From Prosopocoilus inquinatus (Eukaryota; Arthropoda; Insecta; Coleoptera; Lucanidae), in NCBI GenBank assembly GCA_036172665.1, contig CM069876.1, positions 40,641,001 through 40,705,000 on the forward strand: a DNA stretch of 64,000 nt, written 5' to 3'. Below the pieces are notes generated by a model. The model worked only from the letters and a program-made list of their open reading frames with translations, did no database searches and was not told the DNA's origin. The translations under genes and the position numbers were made by a program. Shown piece after piece: positions 12,790-25,316 of the stretch. The first letter of the stretch is position 1. Every line of letters starts with the position of its first letter.

Positions 12790-14050
12790 TGAAACTGGTT
12801 TGAAGAGATCAACTCCAGATCGTCTTATGTCAGGAGGAAGGCCTTTCCACTTTTTGGTATGCACCTCCCATCAATTACTGAGCCTGAAAACGTAGATAGA
12901 TTAGAAACACCAGCAAAAACAACCAATGCAAAATGAAGACCCACTAGAAATATTTTGATCAAACTAAGATTTACCAGAAGGAAGCCAAAGAAATAAAACT
13001 CTTGATAGAATTTGGTGAATCTTGCTACCTTGTTACTCCAGTAGCGTTTGTAACGTTTCCTTGATGATTGAAAGAAAAAATGCAAACCATTATTCCACCA
13101 ATTCCACCAAAAGGTAGAGGTCTCCAATAAAATAAACATCCGTCGAAGGGGATGGGAGATTTTTCCCATGTATTGATAGACTGGCAAGAGAAGACCAGGC
13201 GTTAGAGAAAAGTAGATCACAAATGAAGGAGGATCTCAACTCACACCCAGATCATCTTTAAAGTGTCTTGAAATGTTAAGAGGAAGGTCTTTCCACTTTC
13301 TGTCAAGCACCTCCAATCAATTACGAAACATGAAAATTTCATCAATTTTTAGTTAACGTCCGTACATCTTCCATTCAGGTGGTAGACCTAATCTTCCTGA
13401 AGAACTATAATCGTTTCCAGTCAAAACAATACCCAATGGAACCTTAGTTACCACCTTCGACACTGAAAGGGCATAAATACAAGAGATTATTTGAAGTAGA
13501 TATGACTGAAATGTTGATTTCATCGAATGAAGGGTTAAAATTGTTTTTGTTAGCCTCATTTGCAACTGGTCAGCATTCTCGTAAGTGGTCTAACTTGGAT
13601 TGAGGTCTAACTAAATACGTTTATGACCACATATACACGTATAAATTTTGGGTAAAACCATTACATCAACAGCACCAAATAACTTAAACAAAAAAAGAAA
13701 GCAAGAAAAACAAAATCAGAAGGTGAGAGAAGATTGCCCAGCATTTATTCTTCCAATCCGTTGTTCTGTTTCCTTTTGCTTTTTCTCCTTTACGTTCCTC
13801 AGCGGCTCCCTCTTTGGAAATCCTAATGTTTCTTCCTTCTTTCCTTACATACATTTACTCCTCAGATGGTAGATATTTCTTAAACTAAACTTCCTAAAGA
13901 ACAGCAATCTTTTCCATCCATTCGTTACCCCACACCTAACACTGAATGGGTAAATATAGAAGATTATATAAAGCAGATTTGACTAATTTTCACTGAATTA
14001 TGAGTTTCATCGAATTAAGGGTTAAAGTTGTTGCAGCAATTTTATTACCC
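12790..14050. repeat. Diverged direct repeats, spacing about 430-490 bp
   Basis: The phrase around GGAAGGCCTTTCCACTTT (12836) recurs as GGAAGGTCTTTCCACTTTC (13285). The segment from 13370 (GGTGGTAGACC through ATTTCATCGAATGAAGGG) recurs at 13865-14030 (GATGGTAGATA through GTTTCATCGAATTAAGGG). The copies are diverged and contain indels. No coding potential is shared between them. Confidence 0.6.
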
Positions 14051-16541
14051 TCCCAGCCCAAATGATCTCCATTCATATGTGTGGTCTTAAAAGCCATTGA
14101 CGTCAACTATAACTTTTAGAAAAAGCCATTACATTAATAGCAACAAGCGATTTAGCAACTAGGAAACAGTTCAAGACTAAGAAAAGCAAATTCAGAAAAT
14201 GAAAGGGAATACAAACTCAAAATTATCTGATTTAAACAAGTACAAACAGGTCTCACCGAAGCGGTTAGAATGTGGAATGAGAGAGGAAGGGAAAACGTAA
14301 AAACTGCAAATATCCTCACAAGGGAGAAGGTGCCAAAAAGAAACGAGAAGACAGGGGAGAGGTTATGCTGCTCCTCCTTCTTAGAAGATTGGGTATACGG
14401 GGATTATCGCTATTGGTTTTCATTGATTACGTGATCAAGGATAATCAGTAACTTTCGTCAAGCGACCGACGAAAGCCAATGGCAGCAATCCTCAAATACC
14501 CAATTCCCCAAATTTCCAAAGCAGGAAAAGCAGCTTTAAAGACCCAACAAAAGGAGAACGCTTATAGTTGGGCGGGTGGGCGGAAAGTACATTCCATTTC
14601 ATCATCTTCATCTCGTGAACTTTAACATGCTTCTTGATTCTTCAGTTTTCCCTAATGCTGCCTAATTTTTATCAATACTGACGAAGTCTATAAAAGTGCT
14701 TCCTTCTGGCAACACATCCAATACTTTCTAGATTTTCAAGCAAACGAGCTAAAGCAATCTCGTCTTCTTGGTCGATGTGATCCAGCTAAGCTACACACAA
14801 AAAAAACAGAAAACAATTGTTAATTGACTTTTAGAAAACCTTTTCCCAAGCTTTAGAGACAATGACTGCAACATCAGGAAGGTTAACGTTGAGTTCTCCA
14901 TTTTATTGCCCAAACGTATCAGCTGTCCAAAACCAATAACGTATGGATTGGACTCGCTTAGTTTTCAGGCCTTTAACAATAACAAGTTTCACTTCAACAC
15001 TTTTTGAAACCATGAAAAAAGATAAAATCTGACAATAGGATTGGATGGGACAATTTCTGAATTATTTTCAATTTCTTTTTTGAGATGTGAACTTCATCTG
15101 GACGCTCTGGAAGTTCCTGAAAGTTAGAACTAAAGAAGACCGAGGAATTTGATATTATGTCAGTTTTAAACCGTGAGGGAGCGGTCTAGGGGAGCGCATT
15201 AAGATCCGTATTAGAAAAAAAAATTAGTTGTAGATCATCCAGAAAGTATTATTGAGCGAATCAGATGTCTTGCCAATATCTACAGCCGTTTCAAATATTT
15301 GCACACCTATTAAATTCAGCTTATATATAAACCCCCGATGGTTGACTTGGTTGGAATAAAATTACGTCCAGACTACAAAAGATACAGGTTGAATATTTAT
15401 TTTCCCGTCACCGCTCTTGGTATACAAACAAGCAGACACATTTTTGACGCGCTACATTACACCTAAATAAATAATCTCAGACGCATACATGCGTTTTGTC
15501 TTCTTGATTGATGCGCCAAGGCTGAAACGTGCTCTCAAGTCCTCGAAATAGAAACACACCGCCATGCCATCTCGTTTACTTAATGCTTACTTACCATATT
15601 ATCATCAAGGATATCACACGAACGAATCATTCAAAGTAAAATTTGCTACTCACTGTGTACAAGTATGTATACTTTGTTTGAAATGCGATTGATTCATTAA
15701 TGGGAGTAAGTGTGAGGAGAGGGCGAACGCCTGGAAACAAAGATAAAGTTTACGAACCACAAAGTCGTAATCCTTTAACTTGTAAAATCCGATCGACTTG
15801 ATTATTGTACTCGAAGACAGATTTGGTATAAAGTATTTGGGGGTGACCCTCCAGAAAGGGTCCAATCTGTTACGTGATGTCTTTATTACGAACCTAAGGC
15901 GGCAGTTGTAACAAGAGGGCAAGCCCACATGTGACCAGATAAGTCCTCCCCAAACACGACAAACACATAAAAAAGAGTTCTCAATAATCGGCCATCAAAT
16001 TTGAACATGTGCACTCGATTTTAATTAGGAAACGCGCACATGTTCGCCTTGAATTTTGTAAACAGATTCGGATATTTCTGATGATTGACTCACATAAGTC
16101 TTGTAGTTGAAGCTGCTTGTTTAAAAACGCGAGGCACGTAAGCCTGCCCCGTCATTAACGTGCTGCTAGAGGGTAAAAAAGTTTCAGGGTTATAGTTTCC
16201 GAAGCCTAGGTGTTAGGAAGTTTGCGCCCTCTGAGCGAGTGCCTACTTCTTTGAGCGAGTTTGTCACCTCGAGTTACCCAACTCCGCTGAACGCGAACAC
16301 TTAACTCGATAACTGCTTATTGAAAGTAATTTAATAGAAGTAAGGACGAGGTCTCCAAAGGTAATTCGTTGTCGAATATAGGCAGCATGTGGGGCATTGT
16401 GAAAAAAAAACTTTGAGAAAACTAATATTGACTTGACGTTGAATAAAACAGACAAGAATCTCCAATTCATTTTAATTTTGCTCACTCTGTACATTTAGCT
16501 GTGAATGGCATGTCATTTGAAAGTAACATTTTTGCTTCCAG
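14051..16541. other. Non-coding DNA, no gene seen
   Basis: A 92-codon open frame at 15650-15928 (minus) has no recognisable domain and lacks support. Nothing else stands out. Confidence 0.45.
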
Positions 16542-16595
16542 GGTTGAAGCTGTTGCAGCCACTACTTCACTTGCAGTTACGTCATATCAACTCAG
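16542..16595 (+). other. Candidate 54-nt internal exon
   Basis: A strong acceptor context (TTTTTGCTTCCAG, ending 16541) and a strong donor (CTCAG|GTATGT, starting 16596) bracket exactly 54 nt. The exon is open in the frame encoding VEAVAATTSLAVTSYQLR and its length is a multiple of three. It is the best isolated exon-like segment seen upstream of Ddr. No family was recognised. It could be a cassette exon or non-coding exon of an unplaced gene, an upstream Ddr exon, or chance. Confidence 0.25.
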
Positions 16596-17074
16596 GTATG
16601 TATATTGTATATACAATATTGGCATGTTGACTTTTAAACATAGATACTTTTTCGATTCGTATGGCGGCCGGCGCACATTGGAACGATCTAATGGGAGCTA
16701 CTGGACATGGCTACTATAGCTACATAGGTGTACAGATTTTTATGAAAATTTGTATAGATAATACCAATACCATTTATAACAGACGGTGAAAATTAAATTA
16801 CGATTCATTCATCGGTTCATAACCAAAATAACAAAACACTTTTCGTGTTATGTTACGTTAAGTTCTGCGTTATCAGAGAAGGATTATGAAAGGAAAATGA
16901 AACTAAAATAATTTTTAAATTCGCATATTAGCGCAAATTAGCTAGAATTTGTAACATATAAACGTTAATGCAGTAATATACAGCATGTCCCACAATAGGT
17001 CTCACACTTTTTTGCTACAATATGATTAGTCCCAGCGAAATCAAAAGGTTGGTACTTTTTGCCATTATGAAAGC

Positions 17075-17196
17075 CCAGTTTTACAATGACGGTTTAATTT
17101 TGAGTCGAAGCTTAAATCCTTCACAACAATTGTTGAAATAATCGTTGCTAATGGTTTAAACCTCAGCTTAAAGTTGAACCGCATTTGTAAAACTGG
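17075..17196. mobile_element. Foldback MITE, about 122 bp
   Basis: The left end CCCAGTTTTACAATGACGG and the right end CGCATTTGTAAAACTGGAC are imperfect inverted repeats. The pairing continues through AAGCTTAAA / TTTAAACC and AACAATTGTT near the centre. The segment would fold into one long hairpin. A related half-copy with ACGATTATTTCAACAATTG lies at about 49838-49905. Confidence 0.6.
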
Positions 17197-17439
17197 ACCT
17201 AAGACTCTCACAGAATTTATTCCTCAGAATGAGGAATCTGTGAATTTGCAGTGGATATAGAGATAATGTTTCATTATGAAAATGGCCTACTAATTAAAAA
17301 ACATTTTTCTGTTATTAATTAGTTATGTTGTAAGTAATTAAGAAATGTTGGCATCGTTGTAAAAAGAAAAAGAAATCTCTACCGAATGAAATACAAATAC
17401 TATACTGCTAAAAAAAGTAAATAATAAAATCGTACAAAT

Positions 17440-17972
17440 GTTTTGACTAGCAATGCAATTTTTACAAATTCAGAATCAACATGGAAATTAGAGAATCTTT
17501 CCTAATTTAACCTAATTTTTATCTTCAAAAATAAAAAACTTTACAATGGTAATCCTTCCAAATTGAACACCCAATATAGCAACGCAAAGATGAACTATTT
17601 TGAGAAAGTACAGGGTGACTACGCGAGAATTTCTACCCCCTTTAACTCTTTTATTTTTGATTTTAAGAAAAAATACTTAAACACAAAACTTAAAGGGACT
17701 GATTCAAAGTTTCTCTGTGTGCTCACAGAAAAACAATTGATGGTCGGATAAACGAGATATAAACTAAACTTAAGTTTTTTTTTAATTGAACACCCTATAT
17801 ATTACTACGTTTTTCGATTATAAATTAAATTAAATTCAGCATCAACATTGAAATTAGCTGATTTAACCGAATTTATATCCTCAAAAATAAAAAAAAATAA
17901 GAATCACAACCCTTTCAAATTGAACACCCGATATAACAACGCATAGATGAACTATTTTGAGAAAGTACGTTC
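17440..17972. repeat. Direct repeat pair, about 140 bp each
   Basis: The segment at 17466-17610 and that at 17838-17970 share TTCAAATTGAACACCC-type sequence and a common end, ATGAACTATTTTGAGAAAGT. They are about 370 bp apart. The intervening DNA includes CAGGGTGACT and CACCCTATA, typical of ends of arthropod repeats. Confidence 0.6.
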
Positions 17973-18027
17973 CATATTTTCCCACACCCATCATGATTAG
18001 GTTATTTGGTTATAATTTATTCTAATA

Positions 18028-18187
18028 AAATAAATTAATACGAGGTAGGGAACAGGAAGACAGAAAAATTCTGTTACTTACGGGATATGAATCCGGGCCT
18101 CTCTCGGTTTCGCGGCAAGAATTCTTTGTAAACGCAGAATTTTCCTGTCTTCCTCTTAGTGTTTGCTTCCTTGTATTAATTTATTTA
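18028..18187. mobile_element. Foldback element, about 160 bp
   Basis: The left arm (18028-18075) ends GGAAGACAGAAAAATTCTG. The right arm (18134-18187) starts GCAGAATTTTCCTGTCTTCC, and both arms end in TAAATTAATAC or its complement. The central 55 bp are CpG-rich. On the minus strand they contain GGATTCATATCC, loosely like a tRNA T-arm, but no full tRNA could be folded. Confidence 0.55.
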
Positions 18188-21100
18188 ATTGAGCACTAAC
18201 ATATCCTCCTCTTTATATTTGAGATATTCTTATAAAATTTAATGCAATTATAATGATACACAAAAAAAATACAAAATGGTATCAAAGAAGCGTAAGCCAA
18301 CAAGAAAAATAACAGAACAAAAAGAAAAATTCAAAAAATATTAAAGGAATACACAACAAAATACAAGAAAAGAAGCAACGTAAAAATAATGTAACCACAG
18401 TTCGAATATTTAAAAATAAACAAACGAATTGTAATGGAAATTAAAATTTCCGTTTACAAACACCGCAAGCTTACGAACATAAGCAATGAATCTTAGATCA
18501 ATAAGAACGGAAATCAATGAAAATGCTGAATAATTACAAGAAAAATTAAAAGAACACAGAGGACAGTAAATCTTGAAATTGAATCTTCAAAAGATTGAAA
18601 CCGTCGACAAACTGAAAGACAAAATATTAATTTTGACGTTTCTCAGGGTCTATTTTTATCATGACCTGCTAAATGAACTGTACTTTTCTATTAGATAGTT
18701 TAATTTGTTCGTGTTATTGTGACTTTTAATGTCAAGGTGACAGACATTTCTAATGTTCACCTGTTACCTGTTTGAAAAATAATATTTCAGATTTCAAAAA
18801 ACCACAGGTTTATATCGTCAAAAAATTGTAAAATTTCTCTTGATATGTTCGATGTACTTTAGTTACATACAATAAATATACATTTAAAAAATAATAAATA
18901 TACTTTAAATTGTTTGTAAGTCCTTGTTACTTGACATTTTTCTTAACGGTGTAAGTGAAAAAGCATTTCAAGACGAATCTTTTGCAAAAAAACACAAGTC
19001 CCTAGCGTCATTTGTTTGGAAGATATTTGCATTTGTTTAAAGTACTGCAACAGTGATATGTTCTAAAAAGTTGAATAACGCGTAAACGGTTTACATTAAG
19101 CCATATGTGTGGTACATAAAGTCACGTTAAAATTGAGCTCGGAATCCGAAAATGTGAAAACATATAGGGTCGAAGTGATATAACGTCCAGACTAAACGGA
19201 ACACTCTGTATACAGCAAACTTATTTTAAAATGTACCTTATATGATGTAATGAAACTTTAGTTTGAAACCATTTTTTGTAAAATGACTAACTAAAGAGAT
19301 ATGAAAAGAACCGTCTTAGATAGAACACTATATTCATAAAAATTTAAATATCTTGTAAGGTCGCAGGAAGTCGCAAAATCTGATAGTATCAGCTTGAAAC
19401 TTAGTGTCGTAGTGTATTAATATAGTGCATTATACAGCGCGATATTGCGAGAGTTTTACGAAACTGTCAATAATAGATTAACATTAATATTTTTTATTTT
19501 CCTACTAAACGGCACATTGGAGCATAGATTTGACATATCAGGGATAATGTACTTAGACACTCTTTTTTCAGTATAAAGTTTGTTGTAATTTAGAAAAACA
19601 CCAACGAAGAAATTCAAATTTGAAATTTTTTCTGATTTAAAGAAGACATTATTTTTCAGCTATTATGAGGCTTATTTTTTAAAGAAATTAAAAAAAAGTT
19701 ACAGATGCTTTAACATACTAACATAAGTAACAAATATGTATGAAAAGATTTTCTGAATTTGATACTTGAGTTTCTGACCGATGTCCAAAGCATTACATTA
19801 GATCGTTCCACTGTGCGGCGCTCCGGCCAGTTTTCGATTCGCGCGAGCATGACCAGTCATATTTCTTCTTTATTTTTGTATTGCGTTCCTTCTCGAGTGA
19901 CCTATTCAGGATGTTCAGTTAAACTTTTACCATTTCTGTATATTATGTAGCCATTTTATTTTTATGGGCCAAAGGCACATAGAATTTGATATTTACAATT
20001 AAAAAGTAATATGCAAACTTAGTTATTAAAAAAAAAAATTATCACTTCCTTATTGATCCGTTACATACATATTACATTCAGGAGGTAGATACTGGAAATT
20101 GTTGTAGTATAACTCGTACGTTTGACAACAAACAAACTGAAATTATGTGCCTTTCCAATTAGTTTTACGAGTTTATAATAACCTGTCTTACATAAACAAT
20201 TATTATGCCATAAATTATCGCCCAGTAAAAAAACCGTTTCTCGCTCTCCCCGGCCATACTTGATTTAAGGTAGGTGTAAACATGCGTCTGTAACTCTTGC
20301 ATAACAGTACATTACTTTACTTTCACCTCGTGCGACGAAATTTCGGTTTACAAGAGCCGTCCGAAATAGTTCCGGAAACTAAGTTTTTCCGCCGGAGCCT
20401 CAGCTTCATGGTCGGATGCAATTAAAGCCAGAATTCTCATTATAATTTTCGCCCTCGGGGGTGATTCCAACCATTAATTGTCAACAAGTCACTGCATAGA
20501 TGAGCAGCGGCCATTAATCTCCAAGACATAAAGCCTCTTTCATGCGTTAATTTCCATGTTGTGAGCAATCTGCACGTGGAATGCGAGATATTCTCGGTGT
20601 AATTACGGGAGTGCGGCTGAAGCGTGGATCAAAATGCAGCCAGCCGAGGCCTGTTGATTACAGCACGTGCCGAGACCGGATTACTTAAAAACTCAATCGG
20701 GCTCGCCACTTCACCACCGTGAAAATTATGTTGTAATTTGATAATGTGCAATTACCTAATTCCGAACGCGTTACGCTTCGCTAATACCATTAAGCTGATA
20801 TCAATTTAATTTGTGCCATCAAATCGTTATTTAATGTTACATCCCTCTCCCCTCCTCCATGGCACACTATACTTAAAAGAAAATGGCTGTACGGTAAGTT
20901 TCTATACTGCGGTACAAGCTTAGATGCAATGCATTTCTTATGGGCCAAAAGGCAACAATGTTGCCATTGCAACCAAGTGCGACTCATCTGTTATTTGTTA
21001 AATCAAACAGTGTTGAGGATGATTACCAGACCAAAGATTCAATAACATTACATTACGTATCATATGCATTGTCAAAAGTGTACGCAATATATCTGGGCGA

Positions 21101-22168
21101 TTGATGTTAACCCAAAAGACGCAGTGCAAGAGTTCATAGGAATCATTGCCTCCAATTATCTGACCTTTTCGCCGGCCCTTGTGAGAAGGGTTGCCGGGGG
21201 CACTCGCAATTAATATCGCAGGTAATTTCGGGAAAGCTGCCGAGCACTCCCGTGCGCACGCGACTTTTCCGCGCGTATTTAGAAGCGAGCGCTTTCACTA
21301 TAAAAACAAATATCCGGCACTACCGGACCAATTCTTATTCAGAAGCGAAGAGTACGAGTATCACGCAGCGATAAACAGCAACATAATAAAAATGCGATTT
21401 GTTAAAATAAGTATTATATAGTATTTCTAGTTTATTCTGTTCTGTAGACGACTGTGTTTTTAATAAAGTGTTTAAGATTAGTCGACAAGTATTATTTACG
21501 AACCCCGAAGTCGTAACAATAATATCAGTCAAGTTATGTGTAAATAAATACTACGTCTATTGACAGAGAGATTACGTGCTAAAAAGATGCTTATCATCGA
21601 TTTGAGATGTCAAGAACCTTTCAAGGTGTACTCAGTTATTTCATCCAAATCAAATAATACGCGATAGTATTCAAAAAGTTCTTCATTGATACCTAAATAA
21701 TAAATTAGTACTAATATTAGACACTTAAATAATAAATTAGTGAACCTCAATAATAAATTGAAGCTAAAATATTTTTTATGAGGTTGGTATGGTCACTTTT
21801 TGAAAAAACAAAAGGTTTCAGTGCAATAAACATCCTACTATGACCGTTGTAGATTTAAATCTGCAAAGGTTCTTCCGTTTCCGGTAATTATAAAAATGAA
21901 AACAAGAAACGGACAATAAGAAGAGCTTTTTAAAAAATCCAAACTTGGGTTAAATGACAGTGTTCTTGATTTTTTAGAATACTTATCATTGCTTGCTTAC
22001 TTACTGTCTTACAAGTAACAAGTAAACAAAATAGAAAAATCTAATTACTCTAAAAAAAATAAACTGTTTGTTGACAACAAGTAAAACTCGCGTCACTCGG
22101 TTATATTATGACTTAGAATTGGAAACAAACCTGCAGCAAGTAGTTTGCTGCTTAATAACTAAAGACCG
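18188..22168. other. Non-coding DNA with a CpG-rich block
   Basis: No gene was recognised. The segment at about 20310-20780 is CpG-richer than its AT-rich surroundings and has no long open frame, so it may be a conserved regulatory element. A short repeat of TAAATAATAAATTAGT occurs at about 21693-21740. Confidence 0.4.
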
Positions 22169-22274
22169 GACCTTTAGGTCGTTAAGAAAGTCGAAAAACG
22201 CATGTACCTAATTTGGATAACCTAATTATGACTTCAGGTAGGTATTTATTTTCTCGTGGTAGGTTCTTAATTAG

Positions 22275-22474
22275 TAAGTACACAGTTTTTTTAATCTCGA
22301 ACCGGGCAGAATTATGAAGGGAAAACACTCAACGTTTCGCTACAGATTTTTTTTTCCTACCGAAGCTATAAATCTATAGCGAAACGTTGAGTGTTTTCCC
22401 TTCATAATTCTGTCCGGTTCGAGATTAAAAAAACTTTGTACTTACAGTTTTCATCTGACAAGAACCAATTTCAG
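22275..22474 (+). mobile_element. PLE-family inverted arms inserted with an 11-bp target duplication
   Basis: TTCTTAATTAG occurs at 22264-22274 and again at 22475-22485, immediately flanking the insertion. The insertion is two terminal arms of the element seen at 44.1-45.3 kb, joined head to head with no internal coding part. The left arm (minus orientation) runs 22275 to about 22350. The right arm (plus) runs 22356-22474, with a 3' tail including TTTTCATCTGACAAGAACC. It differs from the 44-45 kb copy at several sites (AATTATGAAGG, TTCGAG), so it is another subfamily member. The hammerhead-like core in the right arm is damaged: CTACCGA in place of CTGACGA at 22357-22363. Confidence 0.8.
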
Positions 22475-22568
22475 TTCTTAATTAGGTCCAATAAAACATT
22501 AAAATTAAGAAATCCTGTTCCAAATCCTTTTTTACAGCAGCAGATCCCTCTAGCAGCCTCTGTACAGT

Positions 22569-22724
22569 AATGTCAGGTCAAAAAGCGATCGTAGGATGTC
22601 GCTGTTTAAGGTATTTATTAAAATTAAGGCCATTATCCAGTTTCGCCGAAAATGTTGCAAATCGCTTTTGATTGCAATGAATCAATGTCAGGTCAAAAAG
22701 CGATCGTAGGATGTCGCTGTTTAA
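22569..22724. repeat. Perfect 41-bp direct repeat
   Basis: The sequence starting AATGTCAGGTCAAAAAGCGA is identical at 22569-22609 and 22684-22724. It lies in the loop of the foldback element. Because it is perfect while the foldback arms have diverged, it is a recent duplication or is under conversion. Confidence 0.85.
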
Positions 22725-22860
22725 ACTATTCTTAATTTTAAGGTTTTATTGGACCTTTTTAAGAACCTGTTTACCACCAGAAAATAAACACCTGATGTCA
22801 TAATTAGGTCACTCATATCAAGTACACGCGTTTTTCGACTTTTTTCCGACCTAAACATCA

Positions 22861-23799
22861 ATTTTTTTAAATCTTATTTCAAACAGGGTTTAAGCACCTG
22901 TATAAAAGATCCTTTACAATCTAAACTGACTTGCGACAAATTTTTAAGGAAAAGATGATTAAAAAAGTTACGGAAACATTTTTAGTTGTTGGTTTTATTT
23001 CGTTTTCGGTGATTACTTTCATTACTTCTTTTGCTTTTGTCTCATTTTTTCTTCTTCCTTCTTCTATCCTTCTTCATCATCTTCTTTTTCTAAAAAACGT
23101 TTCTCAATAACTTCTTCATTATCTTACTTTGTTCTTCCTTTTCTAAATAAATAATGAAAGAAAAGTAATAATTTAAAGCCCGGTCTTTGAACCTACTTGT
23201 AAATTTATCAACGCCATAAAATCCTTGGAAACATAAATCATATCACCCACGATTTTTAAGGATATTATGTGGAAGATAAATTTACGAGTACAATGAGGTA
23301 AAAGCACTTTCTTTCTCTTAAGTTACTTGTAAATTATATGTCTTGTAAGCGAAAGAGAAACAGCCTATTAAATATTACGTACGTATCTCTTTCGGATTAA
23401 ATAAAAAGAAGGTGTATGTCTCAATCATATGAACGTTGTACATTACCATTACAAAATCCGCCTTTTAATTTAACGTTAATTTTAAGTTTACAAGCGAGTT
23501 ATAAGATTGGGTTTAATTTTGTTGCTCTTTAGGTTTCTTTAGTAATCGATTTGATGATTGTTTGGAGGTTTCACGTTTTATAGGTTTCAGCAAGCTTGTC
23601 ATTGTCTTTTTCTTCTTCTTTCTGAAAAACAGAAGAATTTTTTTGACATCTTTCTTATTTTTGGGAATATCTTCAATTTCTTTGAAAAGTGATCTGGTGA
23701 TCATTTGGTTGTTTGTCTTTTCGTAACAATTTTAGTCATTTTATTATTTCCTTTCCCTGCTTCTTCCTCTTCTCTTCGTGAGCGAAAAAAAAATTGATT
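22861..23799. other. Pyrimidine-rich non-coding DNA
   Basis: TTCTTC-type low-complexity stretches dominate 23025-23110 and 23520-23770. The minus-strand open frame at 23513-23704 is lysine-rich purely because of this composition. No gene seen. Confidence 0.5.
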
Positions 23800-24250
23800 C
23801 AGGGATAGTTTGGTTTATATGGAATCCAATCACCCCGTTCCTTCTGCCCTAAATTACTGCATCTCTTTCATATTCTTCGCAAATTGCTTTGCTTCCTTTT
23901 CTGATGGCGTCTCATTTCCTATTAAATATTTGATTTCGCTCAAGTTTACTCAATTTATTATTGCTTCTTCTTCTTCTTTGCCAGTGCCAGACTTTAATCA
24001 ATTTATAATTGCTCTTTCAAAAGATGGCTTACTCGAGGATGGTTCGTTTATACGGAATCCAATCACCACGTTGCTTCTAGCTTCTTTTTAGGCTTTTACC
24101 CTAAATTACTATATCTTCTCTTTCATATTCTTCGGTAATTACTTTGCTTCTTTTTCTAAAGGCTTTTCTCCTTTCCTGTCAGTTATTTGATTTCGCCCAA
24201 GTTAAGCTGCATCGTCATCTGATTTTAATTTTTCTACCTGTCTTTAGTTT
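23800..24250. repeat. Two-unit diverged tandem repeat, about 235 bp
   Basis: GTTTATATGGAATCCAATCAC at about 23812 recurs as GTTTATACGGAATCCAATCAC at about 24046. CCTAAATTACT, TCTTTCATATTCTTCG and TTTGATTTCGC follow in the same order in both units. An open frame at 23810-24091 spans the units but is not conserved between them, so it is not a gene. Confidence 0.65.
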
Positions 24251-25187
24251 TTGCATTTTTATTCCAAGTGTTTGTCTTTAAAGTACATCATCATCATTAC
24301 CTGAAGTGTTGCTCATCTGTTTTGTCTCTTTTCAAACCCTCGCGTGCTTTTTTCAGGGTTCTCTGACCGCTTGAATTCTAATATTCTGACATAAAAATCA
24401 CATTTTAATCTTTTGTTGAGTTTATTATGCATATTAGAATCTACTCTTCTACTCAAGTCTTAATAACGTTTGAAGCAACTAGAAGAACAAAGTTTACTGT
24501 CCTCTTTCCCAATCAATATTTTTCCTTGACGTCATCTGTACCAGTTCAATAAGATCTCTGACCTTGGCGGCCCAATTTCGTTTATCGTCATCTCTACAAG
24601 GGAAGAAGCTTACATAAATTCAAAGAGTTTGAAGGAGACAACATGGTTCCAGCCCAAAGACAGGAAGTTCTAATCAACAAAACTTCTGACTCGTTTTGGT
24701 AGCCAATAGATTGTTTTACAGTGCAAATCTGTAACTCTCCCCACACATTTCTAACAGTAGCTAAAAAAATACCCCTTCTCCCTTCATCCGCTTTCGAAAT
24801 ATGTAAATCTTCGTTTTTGTCATTCTTTTTCTCTACTTGGTTTTCGCCGTTAGATGATCTAGTATTAAAAGTAACACCAACTTTATATAATAATTATCCT
24901 TTATTTGTTCCTTGTTTTTTTCTGAAATATAGCCTTGGATACTTGAATACAATTAGTTTGTCCAAATTTGAACCATCTCTTTTCCCTATCTGATAATAGG
25001 TATTTGGTAGATAATTTATTTCCTTTTTTAGGTTTATGATTTCTTTTTGAACCCAAGACAGTTAACGTTAAACGTAGTCTAAACCTTCAGTGAGCAACTC
25101 AATCTCACTATTTCATGTACTCCCAGAAGCATAAAGGTACTCTGAAGACACGAACAACATGTTGCATACCCAGGATTCAACATGGAA
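24251..25187. other. Non-coding DNA, no gene seen
   Basis: Low-complexity pyrimidine-rich DNA grading into AT-rich DNA. No motif or exon supported. Confidence 0.45.
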
Positions 25188-25189
25188 TA

Positions 25190-25314
25190 GTAGGGGATTC
25201 ACCGAATCGAACGTTACCGTCTAGGCACGGATAATCCGCTGCACGGATGATTTTTTTTCGTGCACGAATAATCCGCTACATGTATAATCCGCCCACGAAT
25301 AATCGGAGTTCTAC
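25190..25314. mobile_element. Pogo/Tigger-like MITE
   Basis: The right end, read on the minus strand, is GTAGAACTCCGATTATTCG, the kind of terminus found on pogo/Tigger elements of the Tc1-mariner superfamily. The left end is GTAGGGGATTCACCGAATCG. Both ends are flanked by TA (25188-25189 and 25315-25316), the expected target duplication. The interior repeats GGATAATCCGC-like units. It has no coding capacity. Confidence 0.55.
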
Positions 25315-25316
25315 TA

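Larger units (their letters stand above)
22170..22860. mobile_element. Foldback element carrying a nested insertion
   Basis: The left arm (22170-22263, continuing at 22475-22512) and the right arm (22729-22860) are inverted copies. GTCGAAAAACGC and CCTAATTATGAC on the left match complements on the right, as does GGTCCAATAAAAC near the inner ends. The left arm is interrupted by a 200-bp insertion (22275-22474); the right arm is not, which shows the pre-insertion state. The interior between the arms contains a perfect 41-bp direct repeat. No coding capacity. Confidence 0.75.

Noticed and set aside
18085..18125. tRNA-like GGATTCATATCC on the minus strand
   Set aside because: No matching A box or acceptor stem; it sits in the loop of a foldback element.
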